Assembly: GCA_000827495.1 (NCBI GenBank)
Contig: KN817527.1
Span: 188,132 to 252,131 of the forward strand
DNA length: 64,000 bases
From: Hypholoma sublateritium FD-334 SS-4
Taxonomy: Eukaryota; Basidiomycota; Agaricomycetes; Agaricales; Strophariaceae
Reading direction: 5' to 3'
The notes beneath the pieces were generated by a model, which searched no databases, was not told where the DNA came from, and saw only the letters and a list, made by a program, of their open reading frames with translations. Both the position numbers and the translations under genes were made by a program. The number at the start of each line of letters is the position of its first letter. Position 1 is the stretch's first letter. Below, in pieces: positions 38,901 to 51,095 of the stretch.

Positions 38901-41900
38901 CATATTCGGCAATGATTGATTCACTCGATGGCGCCAAGTCGATATTTGACTCGTTTACAGCGTCATTGTCTACAGCTTGCATGTTTTCTTCGACAACAGG
39001 CTTTTGAACATCTTCTGCAATAGGCTGAGGTAACGAGTCTTTGAATTGCATTAATATAACAGAAATTTCAGAAAATTCAGCGATGAATGCCGACCTTGAA
39101 TCTGAGCTTCGCCGTCAACGATCTCAATAGCGACTTGACCAATGGCATCCACTGCAGGCTCTGCGCTGGGATCAATATTTCCCTGTCCGGAATCTGCGAT
39201 TTGAGATGCCGGTGCTGAACTGGTGGGGCCGTGCTCCGATTCCACATCGAATTGGCGGGAGAAATGAGCAGAATCCTCATTTGCGTTTTCAACTAAAGGA
39301 TTGCAAATTGTAAGAATGAGATTTAAGTATATAATTATATATGCAGTGCTACTGACCTGCAGTAATCGGTAAAGAATCTGCTGTCATCTCGTCCAATGCG
39401 TCCCCCGGTGTTGGCCCTTGAATTATTTCCGACCCTACTTCTGAGCTTTCGGTCGCCATCTGCGGTTCAACCACCTTTACACCATTAAGCCAATGCAAAG
39501 GCATGTCATCAAATTCAGCTTACAAGTTGTTCCATCTTCGATGATTCATCCTCAACGGCACGCTCGGCGATCTCCTCCTTGGGTTCGACTGCGGTTGAGT
39601 TCTCTTCCACAATGTCAGCTACATTGATTTCAAAGGCGGCTTCGATTTCGACTGGAAGTTCAGTAGCCTCATCGACAGCTATGGTTTCAACAGATGGTTC
39701 ATCCTTCGGCGCGACTTCAGTCTCTGTGGATATTTCGGGAGTCTTTTCCTTGACAAGATTACCCACAGCCTCTACTGGAAGAATGACGTCGGTGGCGATT
39801 TCGGATACAGGTACCGCACCCTCTTGTTCGTCCACGGCTTCATTTTGGTGATAACTCTCTTCTTCCACCGGCGCAGCGTCAGCCACAGTCGCACTGGAAT
39901 CAGGTGTCGATTCTTCCTCCACTTCGACCTCATGCGCCGCAATCTCGGTCTGCGCGCCTTCATCGACTGCTTGTTCGAGTACAATTTCATCCTGAATGGG
40001 AGCGATTTTGTGGTCAGCTTCCGCGTCGGTTGGCAGGAATTCATCTTCGATCTGCAAAGGGGCGGATTCGATAGCAACTTCAGCAGGAGCCTCGTCCTCC
40101 AATCTCCCAACAACGAATTCACTTTCCACCGCGCCTGCAGCTTCAGAAACAGACTCGGTAACAGGGGCAATACCTTCATCATCCCTGTGTGCGATATCAT
40201 CCCCGGCGGCATCTTCCTTCTCGAGAATGGCGCCTTCAACAGCAACTGGGACCGCAACCTCGTCGGGTTCATTCTGGAAAATACCTTCGCCCTCAGGAGC
40301 AACTTCGCCCGCAGGTTCCTGGATCCACGCAGGTGTAGCGTCGGCAGCTGTATTTTCATCTTCCCCCCGAGGCACGATTTCGTTTTCCTGGTCGATGAGA
40401 GCACCTCCAACGGCAGATTCCGGAACCGGTACCGCGACTAGACCTTCGACTACAGGCGGACTATCACCATCCTCCACGGAGTCGACTTCGCCGGCAGCCT
40501 CTGCAACAAGTGTTGCATCCTCTTTGGTCGTACTCGCGCTTTGTGGAATAATGGTGGCCTCGGTCTCCACAGGAGCGGCGTAAGCGGCATCCTCTGCAAC
40601 AGGTTCTTCAGTCAACGCGATTTCGTTTTCCTTCTCCGCAAAAGCAACTTCGGTATCCTCCACTGTAACCTCAACATCGTCTTCATGACTCGCAATTCCA
40701 TCCTCCTTCTCTGGGAGAGTGTCTTCAGCGGCAGCTTCGCCGACGGGCACCTCAACAACTTCCTCGGTATGAGGTAGGTCTACATCCTCTCCCCAAGCGT
40801 TCTCTTCCACAACAACTTCCTCGACGGGCGTCGATGCCTCCTGGTGAATTGTGCTATCCGCAGGGGGCTCAATCGCACCCTCGACCTCCGCAAGAGCGTC
40901 AGTGGCGATCTCTACAACGGAAGCCTGCACCTCTTCTCCTTCTCCTTGACCAACTACATCGCTGTCTTCATCCACAGGGAAATGCTCATCGGCAGCCTTG
41001 CTTACTTCTTCGTCTCCGGAAATTACATCCTCCTTTTCCACAGCAATATCCTCCGCAACCGGCACCGCAGCTTCATCCGCAACAAAATATTCGTCTTGCT
41101 CGGTTACGCTCTCCTCCGTTGGGGCAACAGCAGCAACGGCCTCTGCGACAGGCGCCTCGACCGCTTCTCTTTCACCTTGAATTGTGGCCGCAGCTTCTTC
41201 TTCGGCAACTTTGGCCCTATCCGCACTTGCAACCGCCAATGCGGCGAGGCCAAGAATACCTGGAGCAAGCAGTATCGTCGATTCTTCATCGTCCGCAAGG
41301 ATTGTAGGGTCTACAGCAGGCGCCTCATTCACCTCGTCGTTGACCGTTTCGACAACAGCCTGGCTTTCTGGGACCGCGGCGGCGGCGTCGCTGACTAGAG
41401 CTGCGTCACTGTGTTCGTCGACTGCACTAACATCGGGCGCAACGGCGGCCTCCTCAACGGCGACAATCTCGTTAGCAGTAGATTCTTCCGGAAGGGGAAT
41501 GGCTTCAACCAATTGCTCCGGCTCGGGGACAAGAGCTGCATCTGCAACTGGAGCCTTGGCGCTGACATCCTCCTCTACGGGTGTGGTACCGACTTCTTCG
41601 ACAGAGGCGACCACAATATTTTCCTCGGCCACGGCCGTTTCCTCTTCGACAGCGGCTTCGACGGAAACAGGTTCTTCCAGGGCAAATATGTCGATCTTAG
41701 TGTCCTCCTCAACGACCGGAGCCACTTCGACTGTATCCTGAGGAACTGCAACGACGGACGCGGCGACGACGGGCTCATCCGCAAGTTTCTCTTCCTCTAT
41801 AGGAGCGACTTCGACATCGGGCGCATCGGAAGTGGGTGTTGTGACGGGCGCGTCGACAATGGCAGCTTCGGCTTGAGCGGAAACATCCTCGAGCGTAGGC

Positions 41901-44900
41901 GCTGGAACTTCGTCGTCGGTCTGTAGGGCGGCTGCTTCGTCCTGCGCAGGCTCGACGATGTCGGCAACAATGTCGTTTGCAGCTTCTGGAACCGCAACTT
42001 CGGCTATGGTTTCAGCTTCGCCCTGTACGGGGTCGGGGGCCTCAGTAGCAACTTCAGTAGCAATAATTGCTTCTACAACTGCAACTTCAGCCTCAGGGGT
42101 AGGGGTTGGCTCAACTGCTGGGGCTTCAGAGACAGGTTCGTCGACAGGTACAGCTGCGGACTCCACTTCGACGGCGCTCTCGGTCTGGGGGACGACATCT
42201 TCCACGACAGGGGAAACCTCATCTGCGGGGCCCACGACCTCAGCGGACGCATCGTTGGTAGGTTCCGGAGCGGCTTCCTCCGCTATGACTTCGGCCTCGG
42301 GTACAATGGCCGTCTCGACTGCTGGAACTTCAGCCACGGCGTCCGAGGCAGGTTCAGCAGTGGGCTCCTTCTCGATGGCGCTCTCGGTCAGAGGGACGTC
42401 ATCTTCCTCGACAGGTGCGACCTCCACAGTAGAGTCAAGAGCTGGGGCGCTCTTTTCTTCGACAACGAGCTGCGCCGGTGATGCTTCTTCTTGCACAGGG
42501 GCAGCAGCGATTTCATCGACAGGCGCCGCAATTTCTTCGGCTGCGAAGACGGCTTCCGTAGGATTATCTTCGCTTGCAACGACAGCAACGGCAACAGTGC
42601 CGGCTGCGATGACAGCGACGGTAGCGGTGGCTACCACAGCCTGCGTGTGATCTTGTTCAGTCGAAAGTGCCTCGGGAAGGTCCTGCTCTTGCTCAACAGA
42701 CTCGGCGCTCTGTACAGGCGTAGTCGCCTCTGTCTCCACTTTGAAGTCATGCGCATGATCTTCTTCGACAAGCTCGCCCATTTCGCCGACCTGGAGCGCC
42801 TTCTCCTTCTTTTTCCCCTTCAACGAGCCTATGGAGGATCCTGAAATCGAGCGCGTAAAGAAATTGAATCGCTTCTTTGTAGATGGCGATGGGGACACGG
42901 GCCTAGCCGTATCCGCAGGGACATTCGCGCTGGCGGCGACAGCAGCCGCGACGGGTGGCGACGGCGGGGGCGGTGGGGGACGCACGGTATATGCCTGCTC
43001 AAGGACAAGCCATTTCAGCGTCTTCTGCGCCTGACCCTCGACGATTGGGCCATATAGAAGCGTAGGGACAAGGGTCGACTTGAACTTGCATATAATGAAA
43101 GTCGGCCAGGAAGTGGTGATGGGGTCGAGCAATGAGTCGCTCCAGAAATCGATGAACGCTTCGTCGAATTGTATGATGTCGAGCTTGGACGCTTTCACGA
43201 CGGGTTTTATGTCTAGCGCGGGAACCGGAGCTTCCGGGTCCTTTACCCCGTCCTCGGCGATGGAGACGCGCGGGGCGTCGATACTCTTCCTCGGGCTCCT
43301 GAGGCGCCTGCTTGATTTCCGGGATATGGACAGCGGGGCCGGGGGTACCGTCTTCTCGAGATCAGTGTCAAAAAGAGTGGAGACGAGTGGTGCAATGGCA
43401 GGAGTCGAGTCGAGGAAACCGGAGGAAGAAAACTGGACCCAATCGCTGCCAATAGCAAGCGGAGAGACCGGCGTAACGGGTGCCGGTTCAGATGAAACCT
43501 GTCTGTGCTGGCTGGTCGACGCGACAGGCTGATCTTGGGCGCTCTCTGAGAATGCCCTCTTTAACGGAGATACAGGAGCGAGGCTGAAAGTCGGGGATTT
43601 GACATCCTGGGACTTTGCAGCGCGTTCGTCCGGGATAATCGAGAGGAACCTAATTGTCTCGTCGGCGAAGATGTTGCTGAGGGGCGATGGATTGCTACCG
43701 TTCCTTGAGGCAGCCGTGATCTTTGTCCAAAGCTCCGCGAATTCTCCTTCTGTTACCTGCGCGGAGAACGCGTCCGCGAGCAAATTGAGAGGATGCATCC
43801 TCGATTTCGGTTTGAGGCCTTCCTTCGGAAATTCGATTTCAATGCGCACGAAAAGTGCATCATAACTGGGCGTCGAAAAGCGTGGACGCGGTAAAAGTCG
43901 AAGGTCGGTGGTAGGCGATGAAATTCCTTTGGTATATGGATACTTTCGAACAAGTTCCAAGAGGCGAACTGGCATGCGTAGATCTGTGTTTTCATCCCTG
44001 TATCGACCGTCAGACTTTGTTATAGCGTTGCAAAAAATTACGGTTTAACATACCTGATGCGGGCTAGGAACAAATGCTCAAGCATACGACCTGTACGCTC
44101 CCATCTAGCATAAAATGTAACCCAGTCATCTCTGTCCTCGACGCGACGGGCGGCCAACAACCATAACCCAAACATTTTGCAAAGTTTGCTTCCAGAGGTG
44201 CTATTAGCTTCAGCATGTGCTGCGAGCGACGAGAATATCTCGAGAGTAGCTGTTAATAAATCCAGGTGGGCTGGGGGAAGAATCGGCGCCAATTGTTCAG
44301 AGAACGATTTCGGCGGATATTGAGCCGCGGCCTCTGCATCAAGGAAGGAATTATACCACCCTTCATCTGTTCCGAAACTGTCGCCTTCAATTTCGAAATG
44401 GCGTAAACCCCAGCGTAAGACCGCCGCGATATCGTGGGGAGAACGCGTGAAGTTGAGCTCAGACTCAAACAAAGACGCGGGGGAAGTCAAGGAAACAGGA
44501 GAACCAGCGTCTGGTGAGCTTGGAGCAGCCAATGACTGCAGAAAATGGGAGATAAGTCTGTGCTGGACGTCGGCAGACGAGGAGTACCAATGCGGGTGCA
44601 TTATGCCAAGGGTCTCTAATCCTAAAACAAGTAGTCAGTAGCCGCCAGTACTTTCGTCGCGTAAGCATGCTCTAGATAATGGCACATACCTCGACTCGTG
44701 ATAGCTTTCGAGCAGGCTTGGATAAGCACAAGAGCTTCGAGAGGATTGAGACGGCGTTGGCCAATGATAGCATCACTCAGGAGGTCATGGGTGTCTGAGT
44801 CGACATCGAGCAAAAAGCCCAATTCACGAGCAACCTCCTCCCTGGTTTCGCGAAAGTTGAGAGATAGATGTGGAAGGGTGTCGAGTTTCTTGTGGTTTAC

Positions 44901-45146
44901 TTCCGGAGAAGAAGGACGCGATTTGGCGCGGAAAATCTTGGAAAATCCGACTTCCTTTCCTTTATTCTTTGCGTCGTGTCCGTTGCCATTCGTGTCGAGT
45001 TCCAAGAAGTTGTTTGCGCTTGGTGAAACGTTTGGGGAGATGGCTTCAAACTTTCCATCTAGGAGTTCTCCGGGTGCTAATGTCGTGGGTGATGTCGACT
45101 TGTCCTCTTTCTTACGTCCAAAGACCTTGGACAAAAAGGAGTGCAT
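32944..45146 (-). CDS. Giant Msb1/Mug8-like protein with ~3,300-residue acidic tail
   Basis: Twelve exons on the minus strand: 45146-44690, 44620-44054, 43997-39526, 39474-39357, 39292-39095, 39038-38898, 38846-37320, 37293-35812, 35767-33368, 33316-33215, 33157-33053, 32999-32944. They sum to 11,625 nt, exactly 3,875 codons, with every junction in phase. The first ~550 residues look globular (MHSFLSKVFGRKKEDK; GLETLGIMHPHWYSSSADVQ; TRSPHDIAAVLRWGLRH; LLAARRVEDRDDWVTFYARWE; RPRFSTPSYDALFVRIEIEFP) and recall the fungal Msb1/Mug8 domain, linked in yeasts to polarised growth and Rho signalling. A proline-rich segment follows near PPPPPPSPP. From about residue 750 to near the end, the tail is low-complexity Glu, Pro, Val, Ala, Thr and Asp with recurring EEPV-type units and almost no aromatic residues, so it is probably disordered. 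The domain name is from memory of the family; the single-gene model rests on splice sites and frame. Confidence 0.8.
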
Positions 45147-46648
45147 CGCGTGGCCCTGACGTGCTGTGGACGGGGAGGAAAATCGGATTTCGCGTCAGAT
45201 TCCGGCCGGGGTAATATCTTGCGGCACTCACAACCGTGGCGATATCCCGAAGCCCTAGAACGATCCCAGCAACGAAGATGAACGTCGTGTATGAAGATTC
45301 CGAAGGCCAGGTGGTTGCCTGCAGGCTGCCACGTGCCTTCCCGCGGAGTTCCAAATTAGCCACTAGCCGGGAAATCGGCCCGTAGTCCATACTTCCGCGT
45401 CCCAACCAACGTCTCGGAGTCCTTCTCAAGTCCTTCTCCAGACCTGTCTCCGCCTCTCTACCTCAATGATACATGATCATCAGAGGCAATGCTATTTCAA
45501 TCATATTTATTGCTTGATATGCTTCATTCTTCTACTGGAATACTGCGGTGAGCCCACCGAAAGTTGAGCAAAGTTCAACTAAGTTCAGCTTGAGTTCAAC
45601 CTTCACAAGCGCAGATACCACTTTCTGCATCCCCGGGAACTGCAGGTTCAATCGCAACGAAAACACCTTAACAGCCTCTGAACAAGTGCGCCTTAGGTCC
45701 ATTTACTCTAGAATCACGAAGGAAACCCTAGCGGCGTCCTGGAAGCCAAATCAAGTCCACGAAACAGGGTATTCGGCGCGCACAAGAACCGGATGATTGT
45801 TGGAAGAGCGGATAAGGCGGAAGGAAATGGACATACAGCAAAGTAGGTATTCACTCAACTCAATGTCTATCGATGATCAGCATCCAAATATTCTTCGTCG
45901 CCGTATACTCAATCTATTTCTAGCAACAAAGCAAGGTCAGATACTTACAACCGCAACGTTCACGCCGTAAACTATTCGAGCAGCCACCTCTCTGTTGTGA
46001 GATAGGACAAGGAGCTCCTGATACTACGTCAGCGACATGTGCGGCCGTGTTATAAGGGGAACTTGACCTCCGATATGTACCGGATTGCCTGATCTATCTC
46101 TCTACCCTGCGCAGCTATAGAGCAGCATCAGTAAGTGCACTTCCTCGTCACTTATGCACACTGACCATGGGGCTTTTTTGATAATAAAATATCTAGACCC
46201 CACCCTTATTAGGATTTTCGCCCTCCACGGTTGTCGTCGATCAAATCGCACCCTCCCGTCAGTGCCCAAAATTAACTACGGGTGGTCTACGTCCACCAAG
46301 CTGACACATAACTTTCAGACTTCTTTCTCAACACCCAGGCCGAACATTCGACATGACAGAGCTCTCCGGCCTCATTAAGACTGCAACGGCCAACCTAGCT
46401 ATTCTCCAGATTCTGCTCTGTGACGAATATCCCCTGGCTCATGACGCAGCTGATTGGATTAACTGGCCCATCTGACGCCGATGTCCAATACATCATTTCA
46501 ATTACAACATTTCTTCGCACACCTGTGCCGCCGCTTTTTGATCCCTCCAAAAATACAGCCTTATTTGACACGCCCATCCACATAGGACCTGTTTCTGTTT
46601 CTCTTTCAAGCAGTTCCCTCAACCGACATCTATGCGACGCCTCTGAAT
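45147..46648. other. Divergent intergenic region; possible small minus-strand ORF
   Basis: It carries the promoters of the giant gene (minus) and cupredoxin gene 1 (plus). A minus-strand frame starting at about 45390 (MDYGPISRLVANLELRGKA) contains a hydrophobic segment (YTTFIFVAGIVLGL) and ends in a good intron donor (GTGAGT, at about 45232). It could be a small membrane protein or an upstream exon or uORF of the giant gene; joining it to the giant frame does not keep phase. A block at 46508-46558 is repeated upstream of cupredoxin gene 2. Confidence 0.45.
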
Positions 46649-48202
46649 ATGTCTCCCAGGATTTTACCCCCCTTCCTCGCTGTTGTGGGCTTGTTCGTTG
46701 CCTTCGCCGCTGGCCAGACCGACCATCCTGTATGTCTCTGGTTCACTCTGTACAACTAAAAACATGACGAGGGATATAAGGTGACTGTCGGACAACTGGG
46801 TAGCTTTTACGATCCTCCCACATTGTCCGCCGGGTTAGGCGACACCGTCACATTCTCATTTCTGGGACCGTACGTCGTCGCAAACTTCTTTCGCAGATAG
46901 CGCTCATTCACAATCTACCATTAGCTTTCACACTGTAACGCAGAGCTCTGCAGCAAACCCATGCCTTCCACTGCCTGGGGGATTCGATAGTGGTGTCCTG
47001 GGTACAGGTATCGACGAAAACACCACCGAAACGTTCAGCTGGACCCTTACGATCACAAACGTCAGCGAACGTATGCACGCCTTTATTCCCTAGTTATCCC
47101 CTTCGTCCCTGGAAGTGACAGAAATGTTCACAGCCATCTACTTCTTTTGTCAAATTACTACACCGACTTCACACTGCGGCTCTGGGATGGTTGGGTCAGT
47201 ACATTTTTTGGCGACTCTCGAGGCTCTAACAGTTCCCTTCACTTTAAATACAGAATTATAAACCCTACCAGTCAAGAGGCGTACCAAATATTCAGGATGT
47301 CGGCAGAAGCGGTTTCCGGGACGCCAGCTGTAAGTTCTGTCCAATTTTTTTGGCATCAAGGTGTATCAAATCAAACCGAAATTCTCTACCAGCCATCGCC
47401 CACGCTTGTCCTATCGGGTATCGGCGCTGCAGCCAAGTCAGGCCCGTTCTCAGTTCCAGCATCCAGTACTATCTTTGTCCAGCCCATTACGACGACAGAC
47501 TTCGTAACGTCCACTCCCACTTCGGGCGCCCAGACCAGTAGCAGCACTAAGACCCATCTTGGCGCGATCGTCGGGGCCACCGTCGGGGGCTTCTTTGGCC
47601 TCGTTATCCTCGTGGCAACCTTGGTCTTTTGCATGCGCCAGCGCCGCTCCCGTGCGGCGTCGGTGCAATCGCCCGTGAGCGACGACTCGCACTTCTTCCG
47701 CTACAACCCTGCTCCCGCGCGGGCCCGCCGCCCAAGCGAGGCATTCGTTGCGGCGAAGGCGCTCGAGAACTCGACGGTCAGCGCATATCCACTCCCGCGC
47801 ACTTTGTCCCCCGACTCGACGACGGCACTCGCGCCGAATCGGCGGCGCAGTACCCCCCCAGCCCCCTCGTCGGATGGGATGTCGCGGCCTTCTCAGCAGC
47901 AGCAGCAGCAGCAGACGCTCAACAGGCAGGTATCTGTGCCGTCTGACATCGGCAGCCCGACGACCGAGGCAGCGTCGCCTGTGAACATGCAGGCGCTCGC
48001 GCACGAGGTCGCGGCAGTGCTGATGCGGGCGCCATCTGGCGGGACACTCAATAGCGCGTTGCTTAGCCAAACGACAGATCAATCTTCGCACTTCCGGATG
48101 GACGGTCGGGCCCCGGGGATTGCTCATGATCCTCCCGCATATCGGATGGCCACTGGAGCGCCCGGTGTCACTACGACGAAGGTGGAGCGTGATAGGGGAT
48201 GA
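46649..48202 (+). CDS. Secreted cupredoxin-like single-pass membrane protein (copy 1)
   Basis: Six exons (46649-46729, 46781-46869, 46925-47070, 47134-47194, 47254-47329, 47393-48202) sum to 1,263 nt, giving 420 residues. A signal peptide (..FLAVVGLFVAFAAG) leads into a cupredoxin-like domain: VTVGQLGSFYDPPTLSAGLGD, GPFHTVTQ with a possible copper His, and YFFCQITTPTSHCGSGMVG with Cys, His and Met spaced like type 1 copper ligands. A Ser/Thr-rich stalk, one membrane helix (AIVGATVGGFFGLVILVATL), a basic stop (RQRRSR) and a cytoplasmic tail of about 190 residues with a Gln run follow. This layout is common in mushroom-forming fungi as extracellular serine-rich or cupredoxin-like proteins of unknown role, perhaps wall-associated copper or redox sensing. 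Copy 2, split by a transposon, lies 2 kb downstream. Confidence 0.85.
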
Positions 48203-50186
48203 TGTACTGTTGTGGTTAGTACACCTTTCCACTCCCGGATACCTGGGTTTTCCTTCGCTGGCTTGTGAACACTGTCCGACGTACTACTATCACGATGCAT
48301 GTCACGCCCACTAAAAGCTCGATCTTTGATCTGCTTGTACCTACCTTCCTTCTGTTCTTCCAAATACATGTAGATCACTCTGTTGATAGTATCTCTAGAC
48401 CTCGCTATTAAGATAAGAACTTGTCTCAAATCATGATCAGTTCATTCTCTCCCTTGCCTTTTGTCGAACATCCGTGCGCATCCATAGATTAGTGTCATTT
48501 CTATCCTGCACATGGACTGCAGCCGTTAGACATCCATGCCGCACGGCCGGAGTACTTCAGCATGAGTTTCCTTCAGTTTCGTGGAAACCGAAGCGGCGTC
48601 GCCTGTGAAAACACAGGTTCTATCTCAAGTGTTGGTGTACGAGATCCCCCATGGAGCGGCACTGATGCGAGCCGCGGCTGGGAAATGGTCGGGACACAGC
48701 AGTGGCGACAAGCGCCGGGCCAGGATCAGTCAGTAGTGTCTACGTAGGGCGTTGTGTACCGGTTTGGATTTACGATAATCAACCCGTTCCTCCGCTTTAT
48801 AGAATGGACTTCCAGCTACGGCGCGAATAAGGGGTAGTGGACACGTCCTCAAAATATACTTACTGAACGCTTAAATTGGTTCCAAAAAGCATGGAGTCGA
48901 CTCACATGCTAGTACCAGAAAGGTGCCAGAATGTGCAAGCAATTCGTAAATTTAGCCTCTGGGACGCAAATGTTATATTTACTCATTGCTGTTAAACTTT
49001 CTATCCACATCCTTCTGGAATCTGGAAACATGGTACTCCCAAGTTTACGCCTACATATGCTCGTTTGTCCTCTCAGCATAATTTATAGTGAGTAACTACT
49101 AGCGGCTACGATGTTCGGACGGAGAAGTGTACACAACTTATGATCGATAGTTCAACGGTGCCACATGCCTGCACCGTGATCACAGTATATTTATCTTCCA
49201 AGTTGTCGGCACAACTTCAAGACTTTTGATGCGCATTCTCCCGCCTGGACTCCATATGAAAGGCGGGTCATTTGACCTGACCTTTGTACATGCCGCTGAA
49301 TTGACCTCTTCCAAAAATAGAACATCTATTTTAGGCGCTCCAGCGTTGCTGCCCTCCGCCGTCTGGAGGGTAATAAGACCTCTCATGCCACTGCAGTATG
49401 CACTGTGACCCGAGTTGACGGTCTAGTTGACTCACACAATTTTTTGACAATTCTCTCATATTCCACTGTACTTCACGAAGATTTCACAGAAGATAGTAAA
49501 AGTCTTCTGGAATATCTGCCGAATTCTCGTCCCATTGATCATTCCAGCACCACTTTCAAATTCCAGTTATCGTTCGAATATTGTCGACAGGAAATAAACC
49601 TTCCACTGTAAACATACTTATTGCACACTGAGTCGCGGGGCTCAAACTAGGTCAAATTGCGAGATAAAGAATTGACTGCAAGTTGGATCCCTATCAAATA
49701 CACGTTCCTCTATACCTTCCTCCACTCATGTCCCTTCAAGTTCTGATCAAGTATATTTCCTGAATCACTCCGTCTCATACAAGTACATACGCCACTCTGA
49801 TTAAGTTCTCCTGAGCTGTAAAGTTAGGACTTAGGCAATCTGCCTGTCTCCCAGCAGCTTGCTGCAAGCCTCTGCGAGCTACGAGCCCATAAAAAGCGTG
49901 GCAGTACTCTCTGATCATGTTTGAGACGAGTTCTCCGTGAGCGACAGCTGATACGATGATAGCCTGCGACACATACCGCAACGCATCGCCTCGCCAGCCG
50001 GGCGTCAAAAGCGTCATCTATTTTTAGAAGGTGTGCCGCCATTGAATTTCTTCGCCCGTGTCGTCACTTTTTGATGCCTCCAAAAATACAAAGTCATATC
50101 TGCACAAGATGACTACCCGCACAAGGCCCCTTCTTCGTCCTTCCCGGACTAGTCGCTTGATGGTATCGTCGTAGTGAACGCCCCCC
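48203..50186. other. Intergenic DNA between cupredoxin copies, with gene relics
   Basis: No intact gene. It contains the relic at 48587-48683 described separately and, at 50046-50093, a block GAATTTCTTCGC..CTCCAAAAATACA that is also found upstream of copy 1 (46508-46558), so promoter DNA was duplicated with the genes. The rest is AT-rich and shows nothing I recognise. Confidence 0.55.
48587..48683 (+). pseudogene. Relic of a cupredoxin-protein C-terminal tail
   Basis: The stretch beginning ACCGAAGCGGCGTCGCCTG closely follows the tail-coding sequence of copy 1 at 47963-48044 (ACCGAGGCAGCGTCGCCTG..) and ends with a GATGCGAGCCGCGGCTGG string like the coding block for LMRAPSG. Both frame and length are disturbed, so it cannot make the domain. 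It most likely remains from a further tandem copy that decayed or was partly deleted between copies 1 and 2. Confidence 0.6.
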
Positions 50187-51087
50187 ATGATTGTGTCGTA
50201 CTTCCTCGTAGTTTTGGGTTTGTTCGCGGTCTTCACCGCTGGGCAAACGAATCATGTAGTGAGTGTCTGATCAACTGCGGGCAGTTGTTGTACACAGCCT
50301 GATAGACTCGCTAGATAACTGTGGGACAACTAGGTAGCTTTTACAATCCTCCGACGCTGTCCGCTGGATTGAACGATACGGTCACATTTACGTTTCTTGG
50401 GCCGTATGTGGTCCTATTCACGCATCGATCGCAGACATCGCTCATAAAATGACTATCAGTTTTCATACTGTAACGCAGAGCTCCCAAACGGCCCCATGTG
50501 TTACACTTCCTGGGGGGTTCAATAGCGGCGTGCTAGGCTTGGGTATTAACGGTACCAACCCGGTGTCTTCCTGGACCCTCACTATCACAAATGTCAGCGA
50601 ACGTACGTCCGCATCTGAAGTATTTCTAGGCGTTAGCAACCCGATCTCAAACAAGAACTTTCTTGTAGCGATTTGGTATTTTTGCCAGATCTCAACGCCT
50701 ACTTCGCATTGTGGATCCGGAATGGTGGGGTCAGTGTTGCATCACCAATTTATCCTGGAGATTAACGCTTGCTGATTGTCAATATCATTTTATGCAACCG
50801 CGAATATAGAGCCATAAATCCTCCCAGTCAAGAGGCGTACCAACAATTCAAGGCGGCAGCAGAAGCAGTTTCTGGGACGCCAACTGTACGTCCTCTCCAT
50901 TATTGTATCGTGATATTGTACCTCACATCAAAACAAAATAAAAACCAGCCAACGCCCACTCTTATTCTGACGGGAATCGGCGCCGCAGCCAACCAAGGCC
51001 CATCCACCCTTCCCGCTTCGACCGCGCCGGCGACGACAGTCACCACCACCACCACAGCCGCCACAACCTCCTCCTCCGCGCCTACAT

Positions 51088-51095
51088 TAACACCG
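51088..51095. repeat. Left target-site duplication (TAACACCG)
   Basis: TAACACCG directly precedes the element and is repeated at 52035-52042 directly after it. Because the element ends include TA, the duplication can be read as 8 bp (TAACACCG) or 6 bp (ACACCG). Confidence 0.7.

Noticed and set aside
39515..39526. End of the large exon (stop after MEQLVS) as the true end of the Msb1/Mug8-like gene
   Set aside because: A good donor (GTAAGC) lies just before the stop, an acceptor follows at 39475, and all later exons keep frame to a total of exactly 3,875 codons.
33220..43865. Many long plus-strand frames opposite the giant gene (for example 41958-42650)
   Set aside because: They arise because the acidic repeat codons read on the other strand give few stops. 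They are Ser/Thr/Ala-rich in the exact mirror pattern of the Glu/Val/Ala codons, and the minus-strand exons join in phase.
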